NCBI GenBank assembly: GCA_023015825.1
Contig: JALKAW010000007.1
Span: 62,001-126,000, forward strand
Direction of reading: 5' to 3'
DNA length: 64,000 nt
Source of the DNA: Flavobacteriaceae bacterium S0862
GTDB lineage: Bacteria > Bacteroidota > Bacteroidia > Flavobacteriales > Flavobacteriaceae
The position numbers and the translations under genes were made by a program. Positions 53,544-61,972 of the stretch are shown here, one piece after another. The stretch's first letter is position 1. The number at the start of each line of letters is the position of its first letter. The notes below the pieces were generated by a model. That model had not been told where the DNA came from, searched no databases, and saw only the letters and a list, made by a program, of their open reading frames with translations.

Positions 53544-54953
53544 ATGAAGCAACTAATTGTCCTTTTACTAGTCATTACTACCCTTTTGAGCTGCAACAGC
53601 AATGAAAACTCTTGTAGCCAAGCGTTTATTGGTGGTGAAATAATTAATCCTAATAATGACTTTGTCACGCTTTTAAGAGATGCTTATCCTATTGATACAC
53701 TATACTTAGACAAAAACAATCGCTTTTCCTATCAAATAGAAACACTTGATCCTGGACTACATTCTTTTTATCATGGTGGTGAGTATCAAATAGTAATTAT
53801 TGAGCCAAACGATAGTATTATGATTAGGCTAAACACACTTGATTTTGATGAATCTTTAGTGTTTTCTGGTCAAGGCTCTAAGAAAAACAACTATTTAATA
53901 AATATGTTTTTGAAACTTGATGAAGAAGAACATTTTGTTTATCAATCATCAAAATTAAATCCAGAAATATTTCTTACAAAACTAGATTCTATTAAAGAAG
54001 AAAAATATCAAACTCTAAATACGTTTAAGGAGAAATACCAACCAACCGATTATTTTATTAATGTTGCTCAAACTGGTATTGATTATAGTTATTATAGAGA
54101 CAAAGAAATTTATCCTTACAGATATTTTGGTATAAACAAACCTCTTCCTCTAGACGCTCTTCCTGATGGGTATTTTGATTTTAGAGATGATATTGATTAT
54201 AATCAAGAAGAATTAAAAGAGTTTTTTCCATATTTTAATTTTCTTTTCCCACATTTTAACAATCTAGCCATGGAAAAGTATTTTAGAGATAATAACGAAG
54301 AAAAATTAGTAAGAACTAACATAAAATATCACTTAAATAAGCTTGAATTAATTGACGATATGGTTGAAAGCGAAGTGATGAAAAACATTCTTTTAAAATT
54401 TCCAACTAGGAATTTTTTAAATTATTCAAAATCTTTTGAGGATTCCGAAGCTATGTATAATTCCTTTTTAGAGAAAAACACAAGCGAACAAAACGAAGTA
54501 TATATAACTAATCTTTACAAAACACTTAATAGATTGCGTCCTGGAAACAAACTTCCTGAGGTTGAGGTTTTAAACTTTAAAAATGAGGCTACAACACTTA
54601 ATAGTATTACTAGAAAGCCAACAGTTCTATATTTTTGGAGTAGTATTAATAAATACCATTTTAAAAATAGTCATGCCAAAGTTATAGAGTTAAAAAAACT
54701 ATATCCTAATATTGACTTCATATCCATAAATATAAACTCTAATAATGAGTCTAATTGGAAACGCTTATTAAAGCAAAACAATATTGATATGACTAATGAA
54801 TATCGATTTAGAAATCCGGAAATCGCCAAAAAATTATTGGCCATTCAATATATTAATAAAGTGATTGTTGTTGATAGAAAAGATAATATTATCACTTCTA
54901 ACGCAAATTTATTTAAAAGCGACTTTAAAGATTTACTTGATGAGATAAAATAA
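53544..54953 (+). CDS. TlpA-like lipoprotein lacking the CxxC motif
   Basis: The product has a lipoprotein signal (LLSC, Cys about 17). A beta-sandwich region (about 20-110) and a helical linker follow. Then comes a thioredoxin-like domain that starts GNKLPEVEVLNF and has TVLYFWSSINKYHFKNSH. At the place of WCxxC it has WSSINK (Trp about 365), so no redox cysteines remain. The pattern resembles TlpA-family proteins of Bacteroidota that carry a DUF4369-like N-terminus. It may be a binding rather than redox protein. ATG 53544 is preferred; ATG 53535 would add MFT. Confidence 0.78.
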   Translation: MKQLIVLLLVITTLLSCNSNENSCSQAFIGGEIINPNNDFVTLLRDAYPIDTLYLDKNNRFSYQIETLDPGLHSFYHGGEYQIVIIEPNDSIMIRLNTLDFDESLVFSGQGSKKNNYLINMFLKLDEEEHFVYQSSKLNPEIFLTKLDSIKEEKYQTLNTFKEKYQPTDYFINVAQTGIDYSYYRDKEIYPYRYFGINKPLPLDALPDGYFDFRDDIDYNQEELKEFFPYFNFLFPHFNNLAMEKYFRDNNEEKLVRTNIKYHLNKLELIDDMVESEVMKNILLKFPTRNFLNYSKSFEDSEAMYNSFLEKNTSEQNEVYITNLYKTLNRLRPGNKLPEVEVLNFKNEATTLNSITRKPTVLYFWSSINKYHFKNSHAKVIELKKLYPNIDFISININSNNESNWKRLLKQNNIDMTNEYRFRNPEIAKKLLAIQYINKVIVVDRKDNIITSNANLFKSDFKDLLDEIK

Positions 54954-54982
54954 AAAAAGCTACTCAAAAGTAGCTTTTTTTT
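54952..54982. terminator. Intrinsic bidirectional terminator
   Basis: An A7 run, GCTACT, a CAAA loop, AGTAGC and a T8 run form the hairpin immediately after the lipoprotein stop and before the convergent aldolase gene. Confidence 0.9.
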
Positions 54983-55004
54983 ATATCTATATAATTCTAG
55001 AATT

Positions 55005-55658
55005 TTAATTTCCTTTCTTATAATCTTCTAAAAACTTAGCTAGACCAATATCAGTTAAAGGATGCTTTAATAAGCCCTCAATTGAACTTAAAGGTCCAGT
55101 CATGACATCTGCTCCAAGTTTAGCGCAATCAATAACGTGCATTGTATGACGAACAGATGCAGCTAAAATTTGCGTTTCGAACGCATAGTTATCATATATG
55201 TGTCTAATTTCTCCTATAAGGTTTAAACCATCTGTAGAAATATCATCCAACCTTCCAATGAAAGGCGACACATACGTTGCTCCTGCTTTTGCAGCTAACA
55301 ATGCTTGTCCAGGAGAAAAGACTAAAGTCACATTAGTTTTTATGCCTCTTTCAGAAAAATATTTACAAGCCTTAATACCATCTTTAATCATTGGTAATTT
55401 AATAACTATTTGGTCGTGTAATTCTGCTAAAGCCTCCCCTTCTCTCACCATACCTTCAAAATCTGTTGAAATCACCTCAGCACTTACATCACCATCAACA
55501 ATATTGCATATATCTACATAATGCCTTAAAATGTTATCGTGACCTGTAATACCTTCTTTGGCCATTAATGACGGATTTGTAGTAACACCATCAAGCACTC
55601 CAAGGTCTTGAGCTTCTTTAATTTGATTTAGATTGGCAGTATCAATAAAAAATTTCAT
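55005..55658 (-). CDS. fsa: Fructose-6-phosphate aldolase / small transaldolase
   Basis: The 217-residue TIM-barrel protein matches the FSA/TalC group: [36 protein letters not shown] with the Schiff-base Lys at about 87, [30 protein letters not shown] and LAASVRH. In E. coli FSA makes fructose-6-phosphate from dihydroxyacetone and glyceraldehyde-3-phosphate. Many Bacteroidota members of this group probably act as transaldolases in the pentose phosphate pathway, so the exact reaction is uncertain. It is monocistronic and shares a terminator with the lipoprotein gene. Confidence 0.85.
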   Translation of the reverse strand: MKFFIDTANLNQIKEAQDLGVLDGVTTNPSLMAKEGITGHDNILRHYVDICNIVDGDVSAEVISTDFEGMVREGEALAELHDQIVIKLPMIKDGIKACKYFSERGIKTNVTLVFSPGQALLAAKAGATYVSPFIGRLDDISTDGLNLIGEIRHIYDNYAFETQILAASVRHTMHVIDCAKLGADVMTGPLSSIEGLLKHPLTDIGLAKFLEDYKKGN

Positions 55659-55763
55659 GTTTGTAAACTTAGTTTTAGTTGTGTTAAATTTCGATGCGAA
55701 TTTACAATATTAGGTATGCTTCTAATTATTTTTTAATTAAAACATATTAACAACTTATAAATG

Positions 55764-56567
55764 CTATAACTTATAATGATTCATCAACAATTTTTCATAA
55801 ACCTTATCAGGAAGAACACGTTTTAATACAATAGAGATTTTTTGCATAAACTTCCCTACTTTATAATGCACCTTAGGACTTTTAGAATTAATCACTTTAA
55901 ATATAGCTTTAGCCATTAATAAAGGGTCTTGACCACTATGTACATGCTCATCCATTAGTTTTAAAGTATTTCCATAAGATTTTTTATATGGCGAACTATT
56001 GTTAACTGGAGCATGATAACGTCCAGCAGCAATATTAGTCGCAAAATCTCCTGGTGCGATATTGGTCATGTTTATATTAAAACCTTTAATTTCCATTCTA
56101 AATGCCTCAGTAATAAGCTCCAAAGCACCTTTACTAGCGCTATAAACACCTCTGTAAGGCAATCCCATATAACCAGCTATAGATGTTACATTTATTATAA
56201 GTCCAGAATTCTGTGTACGCATTTTTGGCAATACGGCTTTAATGACATTTATTGGTCCAAAAAAGTTAGTATCAAAATTTCGTTTGATTTCCGCTTCAGG
56301 AATTTCTTCTATGGGACCAGTTATTCCTGCTCCTGCATTATTAATAAGTACATCAATTTTTCCTTCATTGCTTATTACTTCTTCAATACAGTTTAAAATA
56401 CTTTTATTGTCAATAACATCTAAGGCAACAATAGGAAATTGACTATCAGGATAATTTTGCGGATTTCTACTAGTACCATAAACAGTAAAACCTTTGCCTT
56501 TTAGAAACTCTCCAACAGATTTTCCTATTCCAGAGGAGCCTCCTGTAATTAAAACAACTTTAGACAT
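55764..56567 (-). CDS. Short-chain dehydrogenase/reductase
   Basis: This 267-residue classical SDR has the Rossmann GGSSGIGKSVGEFL motif, the structural NNAGAG, and the catalytic Ser, Tyr and Lys in NVTSIAGYMGLPYRGVYSASK. NAD or NADP preference is not clear, and the substrate is unknown. A basic C-terminus (IVLKRVLPDKVYEKLL) is common in SDRs acting on membrane lipids or fatty acids, but is only suggestive. It is monocistronic with a TACTTTTG box 24 bases upstream (56591-56598). Confidence 0.88.
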   Translation of the reverse strand: MSKVVLITGGSSGIGKSVGEFLKGKGFTVYGTSRNPQNYPDSQFPIVALDVIDNKSILNCIEEVISNEGKIDVLINNAGAGITGPIEEIPEAEIKRNFDTNFFGPINVIKAVLPKMRTQNSGLIINVTSIAGYMGLPYRGVYSASKGALELITEAFRMEIKGFNINMTNIAPGDFATNIAAGRYHAPVNNSSPYKKSYGNTLKLMDEHVHSGQDPLLMAKAIFKVINSKSPKVHYKVGKFMQKISIVLKRVLPDKVYEKLLMNHYKL

Positions 56568-56590
56568 GAAATTTTTAAGATTAATTCAAC

Positions 56591-56598
56591 CAAAAGTA
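56591..56598 (-). promoter_or_regulatory. -7 box of the SDR gene
   Basis: The minus strand reads TACTTTTG, 24 bases before the ATG at 56567. It lies just downstream of the SRP RNA terminator. Confidence 0.55.
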
Positions 56599-56620
56599 AG
56601 AAACTTTATGGCACAAAAAA

Positions 56621-56716
56621 AGGCAAGCTACCTACATCACACCGCTACGACCATTTACCTTTGCTGCGTTCCCGCCCTGGAGGATTCAACAGGAGCTGGT
56701 TGTGTAGGACTTGCCT
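56621..56716 (-). ncRNA. ffs: Small signal recognition particle RNA (4.5S type)
   Basis: The minus strand forms a closed hairpin. Its ends AGGCAAG and CTTGCCT pair (56710-56716 with 56621-56627), and CCTACA pairs with TGTAGG inside. At the apex it has the SRP domain IV signature CAGG-GCG-GGAA-CGC-AGCA (about 56662-56680), with the GGAA tetraloop and the symmetric loop bound by Ffh. A T run follows at once (56620-56615). A full -33/-7 promoter precedes it (TTG, 19 bases, TATCTTTG) and puts the start 4-5 bases before the hairpin. With Ffh this RNA guides membrane proteins to the translocon. An 81-codon ORF on the opposite strand is spurious. Confidence 0.92.
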
Positions 56717-56720
56717 CATG

Positions 56721-56750
56721 CAAAGATACAATCTTTTAATAGTTGCGCAA
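56721..56750 (-). promoter_or_regulatory. SRP RNA promoter (-33 TTG, -7 TATCTTTG)
   Basis: On the minus strand TTG (56750-56748), 19 bases, then TATCTTTG (56728-56721): the best Bacteroidota promoter match in the window, immediately before the SRP RNA. Confidence 0.8.
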
Positions 56751-56805
56751 TGATTTTTTTTACTGAATTTAAATAAATAAATTGCTAAAAAATTCAACAA
56801 AAGCC

Positions 56806-57840
56806 ATGCGTTGCCTTAAAATTCTTACTATCATAGTATTACCACTATTAATGATTGCATGTGGTAGTAATTCTGAAAAAAAATCGAAGAACTTTTCAAT
56901 CGAAACCAATACAACTAAAAACGCTATTTCTAATATCGAAACTTTAACACTATCCATTAAAAATTCAAATAATTACACAATTGATTCTGTAGTTTACAAA
57001 ATGAATAATCAAAAGATTAAAAACAATCTAGATTTAAGCGGAAGTAAACTAGGAAAGCAGGTTGTTAAAGCAACGGTTTATTATAACGATAAAAATGAAA
57101 CTGTTTCAACCAATATTATTATTTTAAGCAGTGAAGCGCCAAAAATCTATAGCTTCAACATTATTAATGAGTATCCACACGATATTACTTCATATACTCA
57201 AGGGCTTGAGTTTTATAATGGAGAGCTTTACGAAAGTACTGGTCAACTAGGAAAATCTAAGCTTAGAAAGGTAAATTACAAAACGGGTGAAGTGATTGAA
57301 AATATTGATTTAGCAAAAGAATATTTTGGAGAAGGACTTACCATTTTAAATGATAACATCTATCAACTTACTTGGCAAAGTGGTATTGGGTTCGTATATG
57401 ACGTCAATACTTTTGAAAAAAAGAGCAATTTTAAATACGGGAAAAGTAAAGAAGGCTGGGGACTTTGCAATGATGGAAAAGTACTTTATAAAAGTGATGG
57501 CACAGAAAATATTTGGATTTTAGACCCCGAAACACTAGTTGAAAAAGATCACATTCAAGTATATAGAAACAAGGGGAAAGTTGAAAATTTGAATGAACTG
57601 GAATGGATTAACGGCAAAATATATTCTAATAGTTATCAAAACGATGGTGTTGCCATTATTAATCCTAAAAATGGTGCCGTAGAAGGTTTGCTTAACTTTT
57701 CATCATTAAAGAAAAAAGTAAAGCAACATCCAACATTAGATGTTTTAAATGGCATCGCCTACAATCCAGACACTAAAACAATATTCGTCACTGGTAAACA
57801 TTGGGACAAGCTTTTTGAAATAGAAATTGTTGAAAACTAA
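56806..57840 (+). CDS. Glutaminyl-peptide cyclotransferase lipoprotein
   Basis: A lipoprotein signal (MIAC, Cys about 19 from ATG 56806) is followed by an N-terminal Ig-like region and then the bacterial/plant-type glutaminyl cyclase (Glu_cyclase_2) beta-propeller: PHDITSYTQGLEFYNGELYESTG, YFGEGLTI, GKSKEGWGLCNDGKVLYKSDG and ELEWINGKIYSN. It forms N-terminal pyroglutamate from Gln at the cell surface or periplasm. ATG 56806 is chosen over an upstream TTG at 56782, because it starts directly at the signal peptide (MRCLKIL). Its neighbour is the thioesterase gene 5 bases downstream. Confidence 0.88.
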   Translation: MRCLKILTIIVLPLLMIACGSNSEKKSKNFSIETNTTKNAISNIETLTLSIKNSNNYTIDSVVYKMNNQKIKNNLDLSGSKLGKQVVKATVYYNDKNETVSTNIIILSSEAPKIYSFNIINEYPHDITSYTQGLEFYNGELYESTGQLGKSKLRKVNYKTGEVIENIDLAKEYFGEGLTILNDNIYQLTWQSGIGFVYDVNTFEKKSNFKYGKSKEGWGLCNDGKVLYKSDGTENIWILDPETLVEKDHIQVYRNKGKVENLNELEWINGKIYSNSYQNDGVAIINPKNGAVEGLLNFSSLKKKVKQHPTLDVLNGIAYNPDTKTIFVTGKHWDKLFEIEIVEN

Positions 57841-57845
57841 ACTGT

Positions 57846-58229
57846 ATGCAGGTTTATGAACAACGCATTAAAATTACTAAAGACGATTTAGACGAACTCA
57901 ATCACGTAAACAATGTACGTTATGTACAATGGATTCAAGATATTGCTAAAGCACATTGGAAAAAAAATGTAACACAAGACATTAAAGACTCTTTCTTTTG
58001 GGTTGTTGTAAGTCATTTTATAGAATATAAATCTCCAGCATTTTTAAATGATCAGATTTTAATTAAAACTTATGTCACTAAACCTAAAGGTGTTACTTCA
58101 ACTCGTATTGTAGAAATGTACAAGGACAATACATTACTTGTGAAGGCGGAAACTGTTTGGTGTTTGTTGAGTACTTCAACAAATCGTCCAACTCGTATTA
58201 CTGAAGAAATAGCCGATTTATTCGAATAA
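57846..58229 (+). CDS. 4HBT-type acyl-CoA thioesterase
   Basis: The 127-residue hot-dog-fold protein has the family pattern LDELNHVNNVRYVQWIQDIA near the N-terminus, SHFIEYKSPAFLND in the middle, and RITEEIADLFE at the end. This layout suits small acyl-CoA thioesterases of the 4HBT/YbgC group. The expected Asp/Glu near the start of the helix is D-E-L-N-H, so the catalytic scheme is a guess. It starts 5 bases after the glutaminyl cyclase and may be cotranscribed. Confidence 0.8.
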   Translation: MQVYEQRIKITKDDLDELNHVNNVRYVQWIQDIAKAHWKKNVTQDIKDSFFWVVVSHFIEYKSPAFLNDQILIKTYVTKPKGVTSTRIVEMYKDNTLLVKAETVWCLLSTSTNRPTRITEEIADLFE

Positions 58230-58327
58230 ATACTAATGCATAGAATCAAAAGTTATATTTTTAATTAACTGCTATTTTTTAAACTCAAAAATTGGAATTA
58301 AATAGTTTGAAAGTTTACTTTTACAAC

Positions 58328-59920
58328 ATGAAGCGTCTATCTTATTTTATACTTAGCCTAACCATTCTAGTTTTTTGGAGTTCCTGTCGTAAAGATTTTG
58401 AATTTTCTGCAAGTACTGGCTCACTAGAATTCTCAAAAGACACTGTGTATCTAGATACTGTTTTTACCAATATTGGCTCAAGTACATACAACTTAAAAGT
58501 TTATAATAATAGTAATGATGATATTATAATTCCGTCTATAAAACTTAGTGAGGGTTATAGTTCTTACTACCGAATGACTATTGATGGTACTACTGGCCTT
58601 GAAGGAGGTTCTAACCAAACTATTGGTAAAGTGTTCGAAAATATTGAAATGTTGGCAAAAGACAGTATGTATATTTTTATTGAAACTACTATAGATATCC
58701 AAGACTTAGCGGCTTCACAAACACAATTTTTATACACAGATGCTATTGAATTTGATTCTGGAGAAAATCTACAAAAAGTAGAATTGGTAACCCTTGTAAA
58801 AGATGCTAATTTTATTTATCCACAACGTTTTTTAAATTCTGAAGGCGAATATATAACTGAAACGCTCACCTTTGATGTTGATGGTGATGGAATGGAAGAC
58901 GAAACCACAATTGAAGGTCGTTTTCTAGATGATAGTGAATTGACTTTTACCAACGAAAAACCTTATGTTATTTATGGTTATGCAGCAGTTGCTGACAGCA
59001 AAATACTCACTGTTGAATCTGGTGCAAGAGTGCATTTTCATGCCAACTCTGGTTTATTAATTACAGATGGAGCTTCGTTAAAAGTTAATGGAGTACCGAG
59101 CCTAGATGAAGAGCTTATGGAAGGTGAAGTGATTTTTGAAGGTGACCGATTAGAACTTGGTTTTGCTGATGTTCCTGGACAATGGCAAACTATTTGGCTA
59201 TTCAACAATAGTGTAGATAATGTTATTAATCATGCTACTATAAAAAATGGCACTATAGGCGTGTTAAGTGATGGTAATCAAGATGACCCAACAAAATTTA
59301 CACTAACAAATTCACAAATTTACAATTCCAGTAATTTTGGTATTTTAGGAAGAGGCACTTCTATTTATGGGGAAAATGTTGTGGTGAATAATAGCGGACA
59401 ATCATCATTTGCTGGAACCTATGGAGGTTCGTATAATTTTGTGCATGCAACCTTTGCTAACTATTGGAGCAATAGCTTTAGACAATTCCCATCGGTCTTA
59501 CTGAATAATTTTATCATTGATGAAGACAATACTGTATTCACAAATCCATTAGATGAAGCTAACTTCACGAACTGCATTGTTTATGGAAATGACAACCCTG
59601 AGTTGATTTTAGACAGAGACCCATCAGATGATTTCAACTTTAAATTCACCAATAGTTTGGTGAAATTCGATAACTCAAACAATAACTTTACGGGTGATGT
59701 ATATGACTTTAATAACGGTTTATTATACGAGAATGTTATTTTTAATCAGGACCCAGGGTTTTTAGACCCAAATAACAACAAGCTAAATATACCTAATGGT
59801 TCTCCTGTAGATAATTTTGGGATTGTATTTGGAAATTTTTCATCAGATATTTTAAACACTACTAGAAGTGCTACACCAGATTTAGGAGCTTATGAAAGTG
59901 TTGATTTTGAAGACAATTAA
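58328..59920 (+). CDS. Large lipoprotein with beta-helix-like C-terminal region
   Basis: The lipoprotein signal (FWSSC, Cys about 20 from ATG 58328) is followed by an Ig-like or beta-sandwich region (about 30-180, with DTVFTNIGSSTYNLKVYN) and then repeated short strands. The repeats are Asn-rich (GIGVLSDGNQDDPTKFTLTN, NSQIYNSSNFGILGRG, NNFTGDVYDFNNG) as in right-handed parallel beta-helices. The final segment YESVDFEDN lacks the T9SS sorting signal. I do not recognise a named family; surface adhesion or carbohydrate binding is speculative. The ATG at 58328 is preferred over 58292, which would add a non-signal extension. Confidence 0.72.
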   Translation: MKRLSYFILSLTILVFWSSCRKDFEFSASTGSLEFSKDTVYLDTVFTNIGSSTYNLKVYNNSNDDIIIPSIKLSEGYSSYYRMTIDGTTGLEGGSNQTIGKVFENIEMLAKDSMYIFIETTIDIQDLAASQTQFLYTDAIEFDSGENLQKVELVTLVKDANFIYPQRFLNSEGEYITETLTFDVDGDGMEDETTIEGRFLDDSELTFTNEKPYVIYGYAAVADSKILTVESGARVHFHANSGLLITDGASLKVNGVPSLDEELMEGEVIFEGDRLELGFADVPGQWQTIWLFNNSVDNVINHATIKNGTIGVLSDGNQDDPTKFTLTNSQIYNSSNFGILGRGTSIYGENVVVNNSGQSSFAGTYGGSYNFVHATFANYWSNSFRQFPSVLLNNFIIDEDNTVFTNPLDEANFTNCIVYGNDNPELILDRDPSDDFNFKFTNSLVKFDNSNNNFTGDVYDFNNGLLYENVIFNQDPGFLDPNNNKLNIPNGSPVDNFGIVFGNFSSDILNTTRSATPDLGAYESVDFEDN

Positions 59921-60002
59921 CGTCTTTTTAACTATAACACATCATGCTTTTCATTACTTTAAGACAATGAAAATCAAAAAAAAAAACAATAAATACAAAC
60001 TC

Positions 60003-60440
60003 ATGAAACGTTCAATTACAATTTTGCTATGCGTGTTAGCATTTAACCTATCCCAAGCACAAACAAGCGATAAATCTGGTGTTGAAAAAGCCTGTATGAA
60101 TTACATTGAAGGATTTTACGAAGGTGACACGGCTAAGCTCAAAGAAAGCTTGCAACCTAGTTTAAACAAATTTGGATTCTGGAAAAATAAAGATGGAAAT
60201 TACGACCAACAAGATCACATGTCATTTGAAAAAGCTCTTGCATATGCAACAAACGTAAAAGAAAAAAAACAATTTGCTAAACCTGATGCTCCAAAAGTAG
60301 TTGAAGTTCTAGATGTTGGCAACTCCATTGCCGCAGCAAAAGTTACTGCTTGGTGGGGAATTGATTATATCCTACTATCAAAACGTGGTGAAAAATGGAT
60401 GATAGAACAAGTTATTTGGGAAGGACCTCTAGAGAAATAA
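60003..60440 (+). CDS. Exported NTF2-like/lumazine-binding-type protein
   Basis: From ATG 60003 the 145-residue product has a signal peptide (to LSQAQ, about 19) and an NTF2-like domain: GVEKACMNYIEGFYEGDTAKLKESL near the start, SIAAAKVTAWWGIDYILL and a terminal IEQVIWEGPLEK. This cone-shaped fold binds small ligands; the function is unknown. Starts at 59892 or 59970 would put extra charged residues before the signal, so ATG 60003 is better. Its stop lies in the arm of a strong terminator shared with glyA. Confidence 0.8.
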   Translation: MKRSITILLCVLAFNLSQAQTSDKSGVEKACMNYIEGFYEGDTAKLKESLQPSLNKFGFWKNKDGNYDQQDHMSFEKALAYATNVKEKKQFAKPDAPKVVEVLDVGNSIAAAKVTAWWGIDYILLSKRGEKWMIEQVIWEGPLEK

Positions 60441-60442
60441 AT

Positions 60443-60474
60443 AAAAAAAAGCCTGCAATTGCAGGCTTTTTTTT
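60443..60474. terminator. Strong bidirectional terminator
   Basis: Eight A residues, GCCTGC, AATT loop, GCAGGC and eight T residues; the AT arms extend the pairing outward on both sides. It serves the NTF2-like gene and the convergent glyA. Confidence 0.95.
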
Positions 60475-60479
60475 ATTTA

Positions 60480-61769
60480 TTATGCTTGATATTCGTTTTG
60501 AGCAAATAATGGTCTATGTGCCATCATAGCAAATACTTTTTCTTTTACAGCTTGCAAAACAGATTCGTTTTCGTAGTTCATAATTACTTCGTCAATTAAC
60601 TCTACAATTGGTGCCATATCTTCTTCTTTCATACCTCTAGTGGTAATAGCTGGAGTACCAATTCTAATACCAGAAGTTACAAACGGTGATTTATCGTCAA
60701 AAGGCACCATGTTCTTATTTACAGTAATATCAGCTTTAACCAAGGCTTGTTCAGCTTCTTTTCCAGTAATATTTTTATTTCTTAGGTCAATGAGCATCAT
60801 GTGGTTATCTGTACCATTAGAAATAATATGATAATCCTTATCAACTAAAGCTTTTGCCATAGCATCGGCATTCTTCTTTACTTGTAAAGTATAATGCATA
60901 AAATCGTCTGTCAATGCTTCACCAAATGCAATGGCTTTAGCAGCAATAATATGTTCTAATGGACCACCTTGATTCCCTGGAAAAACCGCAGAGTTAAATA
61001 GTGATGACATCATTTTTGGTTTTCCTGATTTTAACGTTAGACCAAATGGGTTTTCAAAATCTTGTCCCATCATAATCATCCCTCCTCTTGGTCCTCTTAA
61101 TGTTTTGTGTGTTGTAGTAGTAACAACGTGGCAATGTGGTAAAGGGTCATTCAATATCCCTTTAGCAATCAATCCTGCTGGATGTGAAATATCTGCCATT
61201 AAAATTGCTCCAACGCTGTCAGCGATTTTACGAAAACGTTTAAAATCCATATCACGTGAGTAAGCAGATGCTCCAGCAATAATCAGTTTTGGTTGTTCTG
61301 CTTTTGCAATAGCTTCCATTTTATCATAATTCAATTCTCCAGTAGCCTCGTCTACACCATAAAAAACAGGATTGTATAATTTACCTGAAAAATTTACTGG
61401 AGAGCCATGAGTTAAATGTCCTCCGTGAGACAAGTCAAAGCCTAATATTTTATCACCTGGGTTTAGGCAGGCAAAAAACACAGCAGTATTTGCTTGACTT
61501 CCAGAATGTGGCTGTACATTTACATATTCTGCACCAAATAAGGTTTTGGCTCTATCAATGGCTAATTGTTCAACTTCATCTACAATTTCACAGCCACCAT
61601 AATAGCGTTTTCCAGGATATCCTTCAGCATATTTATTTGTTAATACAGATCCTGCAGCTTCCATTACTTGTTCGCTTACAAAATTCTCTGAAGCTATTAA
61701 TTCTATACCGTGTAATTGGCGTTCTTTTTCTGCTTCTATTAATTCAAAAATTTGTTTATCGCGTTGCAT
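60480..61769 (-). CDS. glyA: Serine hydroxymethyltransferase
   Basis: The 429-residue fold-type I PLP enzyme shows the SHMT pattern: [29 protein letters not shown], the PLP Lys in [15 protein letters not shown] (Lys about 222), SHGGHLTHG and NQGGPLEH. It interconverts serine and glycine with tetrahydrofolate, the main entry of one-carbon units. Length and motifs are complete. It is monocistronic with a TATTTTTG box upstream (61797-61804) and a shared strong terminator. A fumarylacetoacetase gene lies divergently upstream. Confidence 0.97.
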   Translation of the reverse strand: MQRDKQIFELIEAEKERQLHGIELIASENFVSEQVMEAAGSVLTNKYAEGYPGKRYYGGCEIVDEVEQLAIDRAKTLFGAEYVNVQPHSGSQANTAVFFACLNPGDKILGFDLSHGGHLTHGSPVNFSGKLYNPVFYGVDEATGELNYDKMEAIAKAEQPKLIIAGASAYSRDMDFKRFRKIADSVGAILMADISHPAGLIAKGILNDPLPHCHVVTTTTHKTLRGPRGGMIMMGQDFENPFGLTLKSGKPKMMSSLFNSAVFPGNQGGPLEHIIAAKAIAFGEALTDDFMHYTLQVKKNADAMAKALVDKDYHIISNGTDNHMMLIDLRNKNITGKEAEQALVKADITVNKNMVPFDDKSPFVTSGIRIGTPAITTRGMKEEDMAPIVELIDEVIMNYENESVLQAVKEKVFAMMAHRPLFAQNEYQA

Positions 61770-61796
61770 AAATTTTAATTATGTGATTATTAAACT

Positions 61797-61804
61797 CAAA
61801 AATA
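61797..61804 (-). promoter_or_regulatory. -7 box of glyA
   Basis: The minus strand reads TATTTTTG, matching TAnnTTTG, 27 bases before the ATG at 61769. Confidence 0.5.
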
Positions 61805-61927
61805 GTAAATACATTAGTTTAATTGTGTAAAAAACATATATTTACTTAGCAATTTATTAACCACTTATTAAGTGTGATTGAACCTGCATTTTAACTTAAA
61901 AATCACATCTATTATTAAAAAATTATG

Positions 61928-61935
61928 TAGGTTTG
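61928..61935 (+). promoter_or_regulatory. -7 box of the fumarylacetoacetase gene
   Basis: TAGGTTTG matches TAnnTTTG, 37 bases before the ATG at 61973. A CACTTA-T-TAAGTG palindrome lies at 61862-61874 upstream. Confidence 0.55.
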
Positions 61936-61972
61936 AACTAACATTTATTAAAAACCAATCAAAACATATACT

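Noticed and set aside
56494-56739. 81-codon plus-strand ORF
   Set aside because: It lies across the SDR gene's 5' end and the SRP RNA on the other strand and has no recognisable protein features.
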